Counted from the first letter of the stretch, positions 38,688 through 49,448 are shown. The stretch: DNA of 61,792 bases from Candidatus Woesearchaeota archaeon (GCA_023265685.1 JAHFSP010000005.1:1-61792), one strand, 5' to 3'. Translations and numbers: made by a program. The notes: generated by a model from the letters alone, not told the origin.

Positions 38688-40106
38688 ATGTGTGGAATAT
38701 TTGGTGCTTGGGGAGTTGAAAACGCAGCTGTTGCTACATTTTTAGGTCTCCATTCTCTTCAACATCGAGGACAAGAAAGTGTCGGAATAGGAACTCTTAA
38801 TGGCACAATTGAAGTCGCACGAGGATTGGGTATTTTATCGGCAGATGCAATTTCTTTAGAACAACTAACAAAGCTAAAAGGTGACAAATCTGTCGGACAA
38901 GTGCGTTATAGTACACAAGGCGACCCCAATATTCAAGAAGCCCAACCATTTGAATTTAGAAACCCTCACAATGGTCACCACATTGCTTACGTCCATAATG
39001 GTCAGTTAAATGGAAATAACGGATGGCAGACCACTCGCTCCGACTCAGAGCGATTTGGCCATGCATTTGCGCAGAGTTCAGGATCATTAGAAGAACGAGT
39101 TTTTGGAATGCTCTCAAAACTATCATCTCAAGGAAGTTATGCTCTCTGTATGCTTACGCACGATCCAAAAGAAGGCGATGCATTAATTGTTGCAAAAGAT
39201 CCCCATGGAAACCGACCTTTAGTTATGGGAAAAACACAACAGGGAGGATATGTTTTTGCTTCAGAGGATTGTGCTTTACAATCAGTACGCATCGGTTTGA
39301 GAATGCAATTTGAATTTCAGCGCGAGCTTGCTCAAGGAGAAGTAATAATTATCACTAAAGATGGCATGAAAACATATGGTCCTGACCTTCTCCCCAAGCC
39401 AATCAAACCTTCAACCCCATTACCCTGTTTTTTTGAAGCAGTCTACTTCGCTCGTCCTGACAGCCATATTTTCGGACACTCCGTTCATGCTATACGACAA
39501 AATTTAGGAAGACAGCTCGCTATCGAAGCACCTGTTAATGCCGACATTATTGTTCCTGTTCCCGATTCTGCTCAATATATTGCAGAAGGATACGCACGCC
39601 AAAGTGGAATTCAATTTGAAAAAGCGATTACCAGAAGCCATTACATTGGAAGAACATTTATTGATCCAGCAAGACTCATTAAGGTTGGAGATTTTGCCGA
39701 TTCTCGTCTTCTGTCAATAGTTCGAAAATTCGGATTTGTAGAAGAATTAATTCATGATCAACGTATCGTGCTTGTTGACGATTCAATTGTACGTGGAAAT
39801 ACCATGCGCTCCCTTGTAAAAACCCTCTATGAATTAGGTGCAAAAGAAGTTCATTTACGTATAGGTTCACCCCCTACGACAAACTCTTGTTATTTTGGAA
39901 TCAACACGCCAACGACGCAAGAATTAATTGCCAACGGACGTAATGTAGAACAAATAATGCAATTACTCGATTATGAAGCAACTTGCCACCCTACAAGTCT
40001 TCAATTTCTAAGCTATGAAGGAACAATGGCGCAAATCCCATACGCGAAAAATGGCGTATGTGATGCCTGTGTAACAGGAGATTATAAAATGCCTCAAGGA
40101 AAGTAA
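38688..40106 (+). CDS. purF: Amidophosphoribosyltransferase
   Basis: N-terminal MCGIFGAWG (Ntn Cys), LHSLQHRGQESVGI, PRPP motif RIVLVDDSIVRGNTM. Confidence 0.95.
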   Translation: MCGIFGAWGVENAAVATFLGLHSLQHRGQESVGIGTLNGTIEVARGLGILSADAISLEQLTKLKGDKSVGQVRYSTQGDPNIQEAQPFEFRNPHNGHHIAYVHNGQLNGNNGWQTTRSDSERFGHAFAQSSGSLEERVFGMLSKLSSQGSYALCMLTHDPKEGDALIVAKDPHGNRPLVMGKTQQGGYVFASEDCALQSVRIGLRMQFEFQRELAQGEVIIITKDGMKTYGPDLLPKPIKPSTPLPCFFEAVYFARPDSHIFGHSVHAIRQNLGRQLAIEAPVNADIIVPVPDSAQYIAEGYARQSGIQFEKAITRSHYIGRTFIDPARLIKVGDFADSRLLSIVRKFGFVEELIHDQRIVLVDDSIVRGNTMRSLVKTLYELGAKEVHLRIGSPPTTNSCYFGINTPTTQELIANGRNVEQIMQLLDYEATCHPTSLQFLSYEGTMAQIPYAKNGVCDACVTGDYKMPQGK

Positions 40107-40171
40107 CCGAGTACTACAGTAATCTACCCCTCATTTAGAAGCCAATAATTTCTCAAACCTCCCCCCCCAAC

Positions 40172-41008
40172 TCATTGGCCAAAATGATACCCTATCACTT
40201 CTTGTACGCGATCATTCCCAGGAACAATTTCAACTTTAGAGAGAAAATAACACAACTCTCCTCCAGATCGTACTCCCTCTACACAAACATAGGGAATATG
40301 TAAAGAAGACACATCAGCTATAATAGAATGAGAACCAGAAGCATACTCAAGACGAGAAAACCAACGCGGATCAAAATCGATCCCATCCATCAAAACCTGC
40401 TTTCCCCTCAATTTACCAACCAGTTTTTGTGAGTATGATTCTCCCATCAATGATAAAAACGCATTAGGGCGTCCCACATCGGGATCACAAATGCCCATCT
40501 CCCCAAGAGATACAACTATTGGACTCTGTCGAACACCCATCTCTTCTCCCGCCGTACGTACATGAAAATCTATAAATGAGTTGGAAGTAACAGGACCTTC
40601 GTCTTCTCTATCTTGATAGTGATGTAAAACCGCAATAGGCTGATCACGAAACTCATGAAAATATCCCACTAAAGCACGTACATTTCTGTCTACTTTTGGA
40701 TCATAGTTTAATCCATACGCGCAAAATAGTACATCTTGAACAATATCTCCTGTTGTACCCCCATTCACTATCTCTGCACGACGAGCATTAAATTCTTTCA
40801 TCAACGCATCATACACTTCCCTTTCCCGCTTATCAGTAGCTTGTGCCATAACATCCAACTGATCAAGACGCAATTGTAATTGAAGCGGTTGAGCAAGAGT
40901 TTTCAATGGATCATAAAGAAGTTCGACAGCTTTACGATCGGCAAACGCTGAAGTTCTTTGATACATATCTCGCAGTTCATAACATCTATCAAGAGAAACT
41001 AATTCCAT
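40172..41008 (-). CDS. Hypothetical protein
   Basis: Long ORF, probable start MELVSLDRCYEL; no recognised family. Confidence 0.55.
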   Translation of the reverse strand: MELVSLDRCYELRDMYQRTSAFADRKAVELLYDPLKTLAQPLQLQLRLDQLDVMAQATDKREREVYDALMKEFNARRAEIVNGGTTGDIVQDVLFCAYGLNYDPKVDRNVRALVGYFHEFRDQPIAVLHHYQDREDEGPVTSNSFIDFHVRTAGEEMGVRQSPIVVSLGEMGICDPDVGRPNAFLSLMGESYSQKLVGKLRGKQVLMDGIDFDPRWFSRLEYASGSHSIIADVSSLHIPYVCVEGVRSGGELCYFLSKVEIVPGNDRVQEVIGYHFGQ

Positions 41009-41131
41009 TTTTAACCTTAATATTATCACGATAAAGACCTCTTTAAAAAACTTATGAGAAAAAGAGGAATTGGGTAATAAAAGTTAGAATAAAAACTTAC
41101 CACTGGACGCACTGGTCAACTCCCAGAACGG

Positions 41132-41139
41132 TATATAAA
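41132..41139 (+). promoter_or_regulatory. TATA box (TATATAAA)
   Basis: 30 nt upstream of ATG 41162; spacing fits a leaderless transcript of the micro-ORFs. Confidence 0.5.
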
Positions 41140-41161
41140 CCACCCCCACCCTCATAATTCC

Positions 41162-41323
41162 ATGAAAAACGTTACGAAAAACGAGGTGATATCAATGGTC
41201 GACTTAACGACGAAAACCATTCGAAACTTGTTTGAGAAACAAGTACAAGATTTGACCTTTCGCACGCGCATGCACAAAGAAGATTCATTTGATGTACAAT
41301 TTAATGGAGGCTGGTTACGATGA
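41162..41323 (+). CDS. Micro-ORF 1 (53 aa; internal ATG 41195 has an SD-like GAGGTGAT)
   Basis: MKNVTKNEVISMVDLTTKTIRNLFEKQVQDLTFRTRMHKEDSFDVQFNGGWLR; TATA upstream. Not in ORF track because short. Confidence 0.4.
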   Translation: MKNVTKNEVISMVDLTTKTIRNLFEKQVQDLTFRTRMHKEDSFDVQFNGGWLR

Positions 41324-41427
41324 GTATGAAAGAACGAATTTTAGAACTACAACGCAAATACGAGGTTGATCCCATGGAAACACAAACCTATATCGATGAT
41401 TTTGAGTATGAACCAATAGCGTGTTAA
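41320..41427 (+). CDS. Micro-ORF 2 (35 aa), ATGA overlap with micro-ORF 1
   Basis: MSMKERILELQRKYEVDPMETQTYIDDFEYEPIAC; GGAGG at 41307-41310 region, about 9 nt upstream. Confidence 0.4.
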   Translation: MSMKERILELQRKYEVDPMETQTYIDDFEYEPIAC

Positions 41428-41618
41428 ATATTGCTAAAAGAAATCTAATCAAAATTATTTTTGATTTATATTATTTTTGATTTGCTTCTATTGATTTTTA
41501 GAAATGGTCAACAATATTAATCTTAGTAAGATCTCCAACCACCGCAAATTAGGAAGTAGAAGAAGCAAGTACACTCTCCAAAATATCCAGTGTTTACCAA
41601 TTCACCATTGGTCATTGA

Positions 41619-41661
41619 CCAGACATACACCAGACATACACCAGACATACACCAGACATAC
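41619..41661. repeat. 11-bp tandem repeat (CAGACATACAC x ~4)
   Basis: ccagacatacaccagacatacaccagacatacaccagacatac. Confidence 0.9.
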
Positions 41662-41680
41662 TCTTGACAATCAAAAAAGA

Positions 41681-44023
41681 TCACCGACGTATTTGTGCAA
41701 CAGCTTGAGGATTTAATTGTATATGTTGTAGATTTTGACCAACATCATGTAACCTATCACTAACCTGAATAATATGTCCCACTGGATCTTCTCCTGGATG
41801 ATTATGAGCCACTTCTTCTTCTTTGATTAAGCCAACCCTGTTCCAATCAATTATGGACCTAATATTTTGCGCTACTAAAGGGCACACCTGAGTCCCACTA
41901 ATAAGATTAGCAATAGCATTACCACAAATCCCTGCAGCATCAGCGTGACGACCGCGATAAGAGGGAGTATTGAATAAATCCATACATTGAGGACTATAAT
42001 CGTATCCATATTGCTCGTGGCCCCTTCCATAACGATGTAAAAATTCGTGACTAAGCAAGGAATTCATCCCTCCCCCATAGCCGTATCGAGTAGTAGGTCC
42101 TGTAAGAAACCATCGTTGAATCGCATCCGAAGATCTTCCCTGCATAAAATCAACATTTACACCTATAAATGCAAATGCATTTTGACCACGAGGATGATCA
42201 GGGTTAGATGTAGGTTGAACATATCGATTACAAAATTGATTACTTTCATCAATTATTGGCCAACTTACCCCTGCAGAATGAACCCTACTAAACCAAAAGA
42301 ACGCTTCAGGGAAATAGGTATTATGGTCAGCATACCACTGACGAATAAAATCATTCTCAGTTCCTCCACGATATTGATCGGGAAACCGGGCATGATATAT
42401 ATTTCTCACCTGATAACCATAATTTTGATTAGGTGTTTGTGAACAAAGATACATACTTGCCCTATTAAACGTTTCACGAATAACCGAATCAGGCACATCA
42501 ATAAAAGTAGTATCAATAAAAACATCAGCAGTAATCAAATGCTCATAACGGCACAACACCGGTTGAAAACGACCACCACGACATACAGCATTCGCCCCTT
42601 CTCCTCCAACAACATCATATTCCCCTACTGAAGAAACAAATTCAGACGGAGTAAAAGAATCAAGTATTCCATTAACGGTATTACTCCCCCACGTAGCAAC
42701 GTCTGCTTGCGGCTCCATACTATGATATGGACCACATCCTAACCAATTACTATTATAACATGCCAAATTTGACACAATTTGACCAGTGTCATAGCAAGTA
42801 CCATCTAACGCAACACACTGATCTTGTTTTTGACAAACTCCATGACGAGCAGCAGGAACTGTACGAAGTTCACCAGGACCGTAACTTTGAGTTTTGATAA
42901 GCCAGTTATTCCCAGCACCACATTTTAATGGACTATTAGGAAGATAAAATTGACCAACATCACGACAAATATAAGTACCTGCCCCCATATCTACCAAACA
43001 CTGGTTTTGTCGTGCGCAAACACCCTCTTGCAGAGCTGAGACTCCAGGCATAACGCTTCGTACAGCATACCCCCAATTATGGTTAGCACTACATGTTAAA
43101 CCGTTTATGAGGGTATTAAGGGGTTGACATCCATTTACCGTATCAACACACATCGCTTGTTGAGGACACGCTGCCTTGTGAAGAGATGGAAGACCGATAT
43201 TTTCTCCAGGAAAATAACTTTGAATGGCATACGCCCAATTATGATCAGAACCACAAATATACCCACGCTCTACCGTCCCAAGATTTAAACATACCTGAAC
43301 ACTATTAACACACTGATTAGCCTGTTGACAAATTCCCTTTCGACCAGCAGGAGCCGTACGATCCTCATCAGGAACATAACTTTGAATGGCATATCCCCAA
43401 TTATTGTCAAATCCACACGTTAAACCACTCACGACAGTTCCAGCTGCAACACAGGTTCCATCTAACTTGAGACATTGATTAGATCCACGACCCTGAGCTG
43501 GCGGACAAAAACCATGTCGAGCAGCAGGTCTATTTCGATCCTCATTAGGAACATAACTCGCTATCGCATAGCCCCAAGTATGATTAGGACCGCAAGTTAA
43601 TTGACCATTGAGAGTTCCTTGTACAACACACTCTCCGTTAAAACGAACACACATATCTCGCTGTTGACACACACCTTGATTTACGGCACCATTAGAGAAA
43701 GTACTTGTCGTCGCATACCCCCAATTATTGTCAGAACCGCAAGTTAAACCACTTGCAACAGTACCAACAGCAACACATGTTCCATCAGCAGCAACACACA
43801 TAGTTTGTTGAGGACACATTCTCATTATCGTCACTATTTGTCCCTGTTCATCAGGAGCCTGACTTGTCACCTCATACCCACCTTGAACCTGTCGAAACGC
43901 ATTGCCCGTCACACTAGCAGAGAACGAAAAAGAATTATGATCAACATAAAACGCACCCAATACCAACGCCATCAATACGATAACAATATATGGAAGAGTA
44001 TGGCGCACCAAAAAAGTAAGCAA
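41681..44023 (-). CDS. Secreted Cys-rich repeat protein with C-terminal metzincin-like metalloprotease motif
   Basis: About 8 repeats of C..Q..CV..dG.C...GT...GL.CG...NWGYA; LLSHEFLHRYGRGHEQYG fits HExxHxxGxxH; N-terminal TM/signal. Confidence 0.75.
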   Translation of the reverse strand: MLTFLVRHTLPYIVIVLMALVLGAFYVDHNSFSFSASVTGNAFRQVQGGYEVTSQAPDEQGQIVTIMRMCPQQTMCVAADGTCVAVGTVASGLTCGSDNNWGYATTSTFSNGAVNQGVCQQRDMCVRFNGECVVQGTLNGQLTCGPNHTWGYAIASYVPNEDRNRPAARHGFCPPAQGRGSNQCLKLDGTCVAAGTVVSGLTCGFDNNWGYAIQSYVPDEDRTAPAGRKGICQQANQCVNSVQVCLNLGTVERGYICGSDHNWAYAIQSYFPGENIGLPSLHKAACPQQAMCVDTVNGCQPLNTLINGLTCSANHNWGYAVRSVMPGVSALQEGVCARQNQCLVDMGAGTYICRDVGQFYLPNSPLKCGAGNNWLIKTQSYGPGELRTVPAARHGVCQKQDQCVALDGTCYDTGQIVSNLACYNSNWLGCGPYHSMEPQADVATWGSNTVNGILDSFTPSEFVSSVGEYDVVGGEGANAVCRGGRFQPVLCRYEHLITADVFIDTTFIDVPDSVIRETFNRASMYLCSQTPNQNYGYQVRNIYHARFPDQYRGGTENDFIRQWYADHNTYFPEAFFWFSRVHSAGVSWPIIDESNQFCNRYVQPTSNPDHPRGQNAFAFIGVNVDFMQGRSSDAIQRWFLTGPTTRYGYGGGMNSLLSHEFLHRYGRGHEQYGYDYSPQCMDLFNTPSYRGRHADAAGICGNAIANLISGTQVCPLVAQNIRSIIDWNRVGLIKEEEVAHNHPGEDPVGHIIQVSDRLHDVGQNLQHIQLNPQAVAQIRR

Positions 44024-44152
44024 TTCAACATATAAAAAAGATTGGCAACACTACAAAGTAACAAAACCTACTCCCTCAAAAAACCATCGCCTCAAGCATG
44101 CTGCCCGTCATTTGCCGAAAGACTTTAAAGTAGCCCTCCCCTCCACTTTGCA

Positions 44153-44719
44153 ATGGAGATTATAACCCCTACAGAGTTTAAAAAACAAGAAGAAAAATTC
44201 TGTGAAAAAATAACCAAAGGTGCCATATTCATTTATCCTACTGACACCATCTATGGCATCGGTTGCAACGCCCATAACGCTACCTCCATAAACCTTATTC
44301 GTAAACTCAAACAGCGCCCCACACAACCTTTTTCTATCTGTGTTCCATCCAAAATCTGGATTAAACAACATTGTACCATCGATAAAAAAATTCAACAAGC
44401 AATCAACAAACTTCCTGGCCCTTATACTCTTCTCCTCCAACTTAAAAACAAAAAAGCCATCGCCAGTAATGTTAATGGCAACCTAGAAACCGTTGGCGTA
44501 CGAATCACAAAACACTGGTTTCAGAGATATATCTTTAAAATGGATTTGCCCATCGTCACAACGTCAGTAAATAAACATGGCCAACCATTCATGACCTCAT
44601 TAGGAAATCTCAATCCAAATTTTGAACGGAATGTCGAGTTCTGTATCTACGAAGGACCAAAAGACGGTCGACCCTCAACAATTATAGACCCGCAAAAAGA
44701 AGAATACAAAGAAAGGTAG
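44153..44719 (+). CDS. Threonylcarbamoyl-AMP synthase family protein (Sua5/YrdC/TsaC)
   Basis: GAIFIYPTDTIYGIGCNAHN, LIRKLKQRPTQPFSICV, LPGPYTLLLQLK, VGVRITKHWF. Confidence 0.9.
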   Translation: MEIITPTEFKKQEEKFCEKITKGAIFIYPTDTIYGIGCNAHNATSINLIRKLKQRPTQPFSICVPSKIWIKQHCTIDKKIQQAINKLPGPYTLLLQLKNKKAIASNVNGNLETVGVRITKHWFQRYIFKMDLPIVTTSVNKHGQPFMTSLGNLNPNFERNVEFCIYEGPKDGRPSTIIDPQKEEYKER

Positions 44720-44750
44720 AAAAAAAGAAAACAAAAATCTAAATCAACTT

Positions 44751-45152
44751 CTAAACCCATACCGCCAAAATCACACCACTAATCAATAAGCACACTAAAT
44801 AATAGCCAGTATTAAGCACATAAAGTGAAAACGGTTTATTTTCCCATAAAACACTACCAAAAGCAACAGTTGCAATAAATCCAAGCCAACCAATCACTCC
44901 AATAAACATACCTTCAAGTGCTGTCGTTGCACCAGCATAACGAACCAAGTGAGCAAGAATAAACGTCATCAATAAAGCAGTCACTAAACCTCCAAAATAT
45001 CGCAGACCCATATTTGACTTATCCATTTTTTTAGGATCAATTTTCATTAAACGAACCCATTGCTTACCAAATAATGGACCGTACCATAAAGCACCTAACA
45101 CATACTGGATCAAACCAGCAACCACAATTGCAACATAATTCAATGTAACCAT
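44751..45152 (-). CDS. DUF1761-like membrane protein
   Basis: YVLGALWYGPLFGKQWVRLM, multiple TM. Confidence 0.75.
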   Translation of the reverse strand: MVTLNYVAIVVAGLIQYVLGALWYGPLFGKQWVRLMKIDPKKMDKSNMGLRYFGGLVTALLMTFILAHLVRYAGATTALEGMFIGVIGWLGFIATVAFGSVLWENKPFSLYVLNTGYYLVCLLISGVILAVWV

Positions 45153-45240
45153 ACGAACACCTCTAACCTAACCAATAAAAGAGAGTTTAAATAATTACCC
45201 ATTAACAAAAACACGATTTAACAAAAACGTACAACAAGAC

Positions 45241-46284
45241 TTACTTCACTAACACAACCTTCTCCCCATCAACCAAAATAGTTGGATTCTTAAAAACCTG
45301 CGGCAAGTATAAAGGCAACGTTCCTTTTCGACCCCGCACGCACAACTCAATAGAAGCAGTTCCTAAAACTAAATGATCCAGAGTACGTGATCCAATTAAA
45401 AGAGAATGAGGATTCAAACCAACACCTATCCCTGCAACCAAACCCACCATTTCCAAATCATACCCCCTCTCCCCTAACCGTTCCATCATTTCTTCAAAAA
45501 CACCAGCATGCTTACCTTCCCAAGAAACAATTTTTCCATCAACAACTAACAGTGTGACTGGCTCATCGAGTAAAATACTTTGAGAATCAGTTGCAATACT
45601 TCCATCAACTACCACCGTTCCATTCGCCATTATTTTCTCAGAAAAACGTAAATACAATATACCAGGAGGAATATCGCCCCCATGCCCCCTTGTAAGATAT
45701 TCACCACATTCTAGAACCGACCCTCTACCCTCAATACTAACAGTTAAATCAGTTCCCGCTGTAGTTTTAAATCGTAACTCCTTCGCTTTATCCAATTTCT
45801 TCTTAAGAACAGCTGCCTGCTTACGCATCCGCTCTGAACTCACAAACATCGACTCCCATAAAAGACCACAATGATTTAATGAAATTTGATTTAAACCAGT
45901 CGTCAGAATAAAACGATGTCCCTGCCGTTCACAAAATATCTCAAAACCAATCAAAGAAGAAAAACGACCCACACAATCAGAAACAGCAACAATAATGATA
46001 CTATTTTTCTCCAACATTTCTAACGCTTTCACAACATGAGCATCCATAAACATAAATTCTTTTTTAAGCTCCTGAAACAAACAAGTCACATGTAAATCAT
46101 TCTTACGAGCACCTAAGTAATATCCATAGGCGACCATCGCTGACAACTGCTTTTCACCAACCCCATAATCACTAATTATCAAAACCTGTTCCTTGCGCAA
46201 ATGCACTGCATGTTTGAGCAATTTATAGAAACGAGATGCTTCTTTATCTACTTTAGCACGAAGAGCATCAGAAAGACCGAACAT
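45241..46284 (-). CDS. M29-like aminopeptidase family protein
   Basis: LRFKTTAGTDLTVSIEGR, ANGTVVVDGSIA, EMVGLVAGIGVGLNPHSLLIGS...LGTASIELCVRGRKGTLPLYLPQVFKNPTILVDGE. Confidence 0.65.
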   Translation of the reverse strand: MFGLSDALRAKVDKEASRFYKLLKHAVHLRKEQVLIISDYGVGEKQLSAMVAYGYYLGARKNDLHVTCLFQELKKEFMFMDAHVVKALEMLEKNSIIIVAVSDCVGRFSSLIGFEIFCERQGHRFILTTGLNQISLNHCGLLWESMFVSSERMRKQAAVLKKKLDKAKELRFKTTAGTDLTVSIEGRGSVLECGEYLTRGHGGDIPPGILYLRFSEKIMANGTVVVDGSIATDSQSILLDEPVTLLVVDGKIVSWEGKHAGVFEEMMERLGERGYDLEMVGLVAGIGVGLNPHSLLIGSRTLDHLVLGTASIELCVRGRKGTLPLYLPQVFKNPTILVDGEKVVLVK

Positions 46285-46334
46285 TACCTAAAGACCACTT
46301 GCCCACTTAAAAAGATTGTGTAGATCAAGAGCAG

Positions 46335-47105
46335 TTACTGGTCCTGAATTATAACTATTGCACCACCTAGAAGGGTCGTTTCACTTCCTCTATCACCAAT
46401 AACATAACCCCATGGATTAAGGAGTGCAGAAGCATTATCATCATACATCCAATCTCCTCCTCGATTAATTCGTCGTAAATGAAATCGCGCATGAGGATAC
46501 GTAATAACTCTATCGCATTGAATATATTCCTGTTTTTCCAACACGCTAACTACTCCCTCTAATGAAGTATAAACTGGTTCTGAAACAGTAGCTTGTGAAA
46601 CGTAGCCCCAATGACCATCTTTAGTATTATAAATTGTAAGAGCATGTGCAACTAAGCCCTCTTGTATTGGTTGCACATACGTAAGAAAAACGTCACCAAT
46701 AAAATCCATGTTAAATAAAAATGGAATCGGAAGAACCGCATACTCATCACAAACACCATATCCCCTGTTAGTTGTCCCTAAAGGACTCCCATATGAAATA
46801 TCTAACAAAGCAACCTTAAAACGAGCACTCAAAACATGTGGGTAAGAAATACCACTTCCAGCAAGGAATTTTCTATATCCCTCTAAGTCATGAACACTTG
46901 CAACCATACTATCAAAATCTTCCGGAGAAAAAATATGGGTTGGTTCAATAATATTATCCTGAGCAGGAACGGGAGGTAATTTTTCTACATTACATTGAAG
47001 AGGGTTTTGAACAGACCACTGTCCTCCATACGGCCAAGCACGAGCCGATCCACAGCCCACCAGAAGAGATAAGAGTGTAACGCCAGCAATGTGTCGCATT
47101 AACAA
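46335..47105 (-). CDS. Putative secreted lipoprotein, unknown function
   Basis: Signal with lipobox-like LLSLLVGC. Confidence 0.55.
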   Translation of the reverse strand: MLMRHIAGVTLLSLLVGCGSARAWPYGGQWSVQNPLQCNVEKLPPVPAQDNIIEPTHIFSPEDFDSMVASVHDLEGYRKFLAGSGISYPHVLSARFKVALLDISYGSPLGTTNRGYGVCDEYAVLPIPFLFNMDFIGDVFLTYVQPIQEGLVAHALTIYNTKDGHWGYVSQATVSEPVYTSLEGVVSVLEKQEYIQCDRVITYPHARFHLRRINRGGDWMYDDNASALLNPWGYVIGDRGSETTLLGGAIVIIQDQ

Positions 47106-47196
47106 GCAAGTACTTTTGAAGCTTATATATACTTTGATTATGGAGAATATAGAGGAATTGATTATTACTTTTCACAATTATTATTACTTCTCACAA

Positions 47197-48267
47197 TTAA
47201 GTCACTTTCCTAAACTTCGCTACGAAAAAACCTTCTGTATCGTTATCCTGTGGCCACAATCGCAACGAGTGTTTCACATCAGGATGATAGTCAACGCCTT
47301 TAAACGACATTACTGGTGCACCTAAGATCAAACCCGGTAACGTAACCGGAACGACACGCGCACTCGGCTCTGTCTTCAACAAATAATCAACCACACCTTC
47401 ATTCTCCTCAGGCTCAACCGAACAGGTTGAATACACCATCTCGCCACCCGGTTTCAAATTAGCGAACGCCGTCGTAACCAACTCCTTTTGTTGACGCGCC
47501 AGCTTAGAAATCATGTTGGCATTCCAAATCATTACCGTCTTAAGACTCTTACGAATCGTTCCTGTCCCAGAACAAGGAGCGTCTACCAAAATTTTATCAA
47601 ATACAAAACCTGCAAACCGTTTACCATGCATTAATGTAATCACACAATTTGTTAAACAACATCGCTGAACGTTAATGCCCAAAGATGCCAATCGTAATCC
47701 TTTGTAATCATTAGCAACTAAAACCCCAGTATTATTCATCATCGCCGCAAGTTGCGTCGTCTTACTACCTGGTGACGCACACATATCTAACACCAGATCA
47801 CCCTCAACCGGAACCAGCACAATTGGCGGCACCATCGACGCTGCTTCTTGAACATAAATATACCCAATTTGATGCTCCAACAGATTACCCACATCTTTAC
47901 GATCAGGATGAGTTATCCAAAACCCTTCAGGGCACCAAGGAATCTGCTCGAGAATCCACCCCTTAGCAGCTAACCTTTTCTTTACCTCAGCCACAGAACA
48001 CAAAATAGTATTGACCCGAATCGACCGTCGTAAATAAGAGAGTGAATATCTCTTAAATTCACCCCAATCCGTCAGTGCGCTATACCGCTCCACAAATTCT
48101 TTCTTAAAGACCATATCCTGTGCCGATTCAATAGGTTTGAGTACATGCGGCTTTTGCTTTGTCTTATCTTGCTTCTGTTTTTGCATTAAAGAAGTATTAC
48201 GAGAGTGATTTAAAAAATGTCTGGAGAATACAAAGAGCAACCTATAAATACCAAAAACTCTTTCCAA
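47197..48267 (-). CDS. RsmB/NOP2/Sun-family RNA (cytosine-5) methyltransferase
   Basis: LVLDMCASPGSKTTQLAAMM, LVDAPCSGTGTIRKS, MVYSTCSVEPEENEGVV. Confidence 0.92.
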   Translation of the reverse strand: MERVFGIYRLLFVFSRHFLNHSRNTSLMQKQKQDKTKQKPHVLKPIESAQDMVFKKEFVERYSALTDWGEFKRYSLSYLRRSIRVNTILCSVAEVKKRLAAKGWILEQIPWCPEGFWITHPDRKDVGNLLEHQIGYIYVQEAASMVPPIVLVPVEGDLVLDMCASPGSKTTQLAAMMNNTGVLVANDYKGLRLASLGINVQRCCLTNCVITLMHGKRFAGFVFDKILVDAPCSGTGTIRKSLKTVMIWNANMISKLARQQKELVTTAFANLKPGGEMVYSTCSVEPEENEGVVDYLLKTEPSARVVPVTLPGLILGAPVMSFKGVDYHPDVKHSLRLWPQDNDTEGFFVAKFRKVT

Positions 48268-48321
48268 AACTAAAAAGAATAAAAAGAAATCTCACAGTAC
48301 ACAAAAAGAGGTTGATGTTTC

Positions 48322-49338
48322 ATGATTAATGTTGCTATTAATGGTTTTGGCCGTATCGGCCGTATGGTTCTTCGAGCTGGCTGGAAAGATAAAAAAATCA
48401 ACTTCGTGGCAATCAATGACCCTGGCGACACCAAAATGATGGCACACCTTCTCAAATATGATTCCGTGCATGGACCATTCGCAGAAAATGTTTCCTATAC
48501 GCAAAACTCATTAATTATCGGTAAAAAGAAAATTATCGTCACTGGCGAAAAAGATCCCACCAAATTAGATTGGAAAAAACATAAAATAGATGTTGTTATC
48601 GAAAGTACAGGTAGATTTACCAAGCCGCAAGACGCACAGATCCATATCAAACAAGGTGCCAAAAAAGTTCTCATCTCAGCCCCTTGTAAATGTGAAGAAA
48701 AAGAATGGCCTAAAAACGCCGTAACTCTCGTTATGGGAGTTAATGAAAAAGACTACAAAAAAGCAACACACCAGATTATCTCTAATGCTTCGTGTACCAC
48801 CAACTGTGTTGCACCAGTACTCAAAGTAATTCAGGACTCTATTGGTATCAAACAATGTTTCTTCACCACCGTTCATGCCTATACCGCAACCGAACATCTT
48901 GTCGATGGCGCAGGTGATAAAGACATTCGCCGAACCCGAGCCGCCGGTATTAACATCATACCAACATCAAGTGGTGCTGATATTGCCGTCATTCAAACTA
49001 TTCCCTCACTGAAAAATAAAGTGCGCGGTTCAGCTTTTCGTGTTCCCGTAGTAGATGGCAGCGTAACCACATTTACCATCGAAACCAACCGCGATGTAAC
49101 GCCCCAAGATGTTAACAAACTTTTCCTTCAAGCATCAAAAGGAAAAATGAAAGGCATTCTAGAATACAGCACCGATGAACTTGTCTCAACCGACATCATC
49201 CACAACCCCCATTCAACCATCGTTGACTCCCTCCTAACCACCGTTGTCAATAAACGCATGCTTGAAGTCGTTGCCTGGTACGATAACGAGTGGGGGTACA
49301 GCTGCAGAATGGTGGACATGATTAAACATATATCTTAA
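48322..49338 (+). CDS. gap: Type I (bacterial-type) glyceraldehyde-3-phosphate dehydrogenase
   Basis: [49 protein letters not shown]. Confidence 0.95.
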   Translation: MINVAINGFGRIGRMVLRAGWKDKKINFVAINDPGDTKMMAHLLKYDSVHGPFAENVSYTQNSLIIGKKKIIVTGEKDPTKLDWKKHKIDVVIESTGRFTKPQDAQIHIKQGAKKVLISAPCKCEEKEWPKNAVTLVMGVNEKDYKKATHQIISNASCTTNCVAPVLKVIQDSIGIKQCFFTTVHAYTATEHLVDGAGDKDIRRTRAAGINIIPTSSGADIAVIQTIPSLKNKVRGSAFRVPVVDGSVTTFTIETNRDVTPQDVNKLFLQASKGKMKGILEYSTDELVSTDIIHNPHSTIVDSLLTTVVNKRMLEVVAWYDNEWGYSCRMVDMIKHIS

Positions 49339-49448
49339 CACTCAAATTCTCAAGTCCCAAATTCTTAACTCTCAAATCTTTAAATCCAGAATTCTTAAAA
49401 CTAAAGTTAATAGGTAAGCTTTTTATTCTCTCTTCTTTTTCACATCCC

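Noticed and set aside
41619-41661. 11-bp tandem repeat considered as a CRISPR-like array
   Set aside because: Units are contiguous with no spacers and far too short; a simple tandem repeat just past the 3' end of a gene.
49335-49430. Repeated CTCAAATTCT/CCCAAATTCTTAA-like units between gap and aroF
   Set aside because: Degenerate AT-rich tandem drift in an intergenic gap; no evidence of function. The minus-strand ORF over it is spurious.
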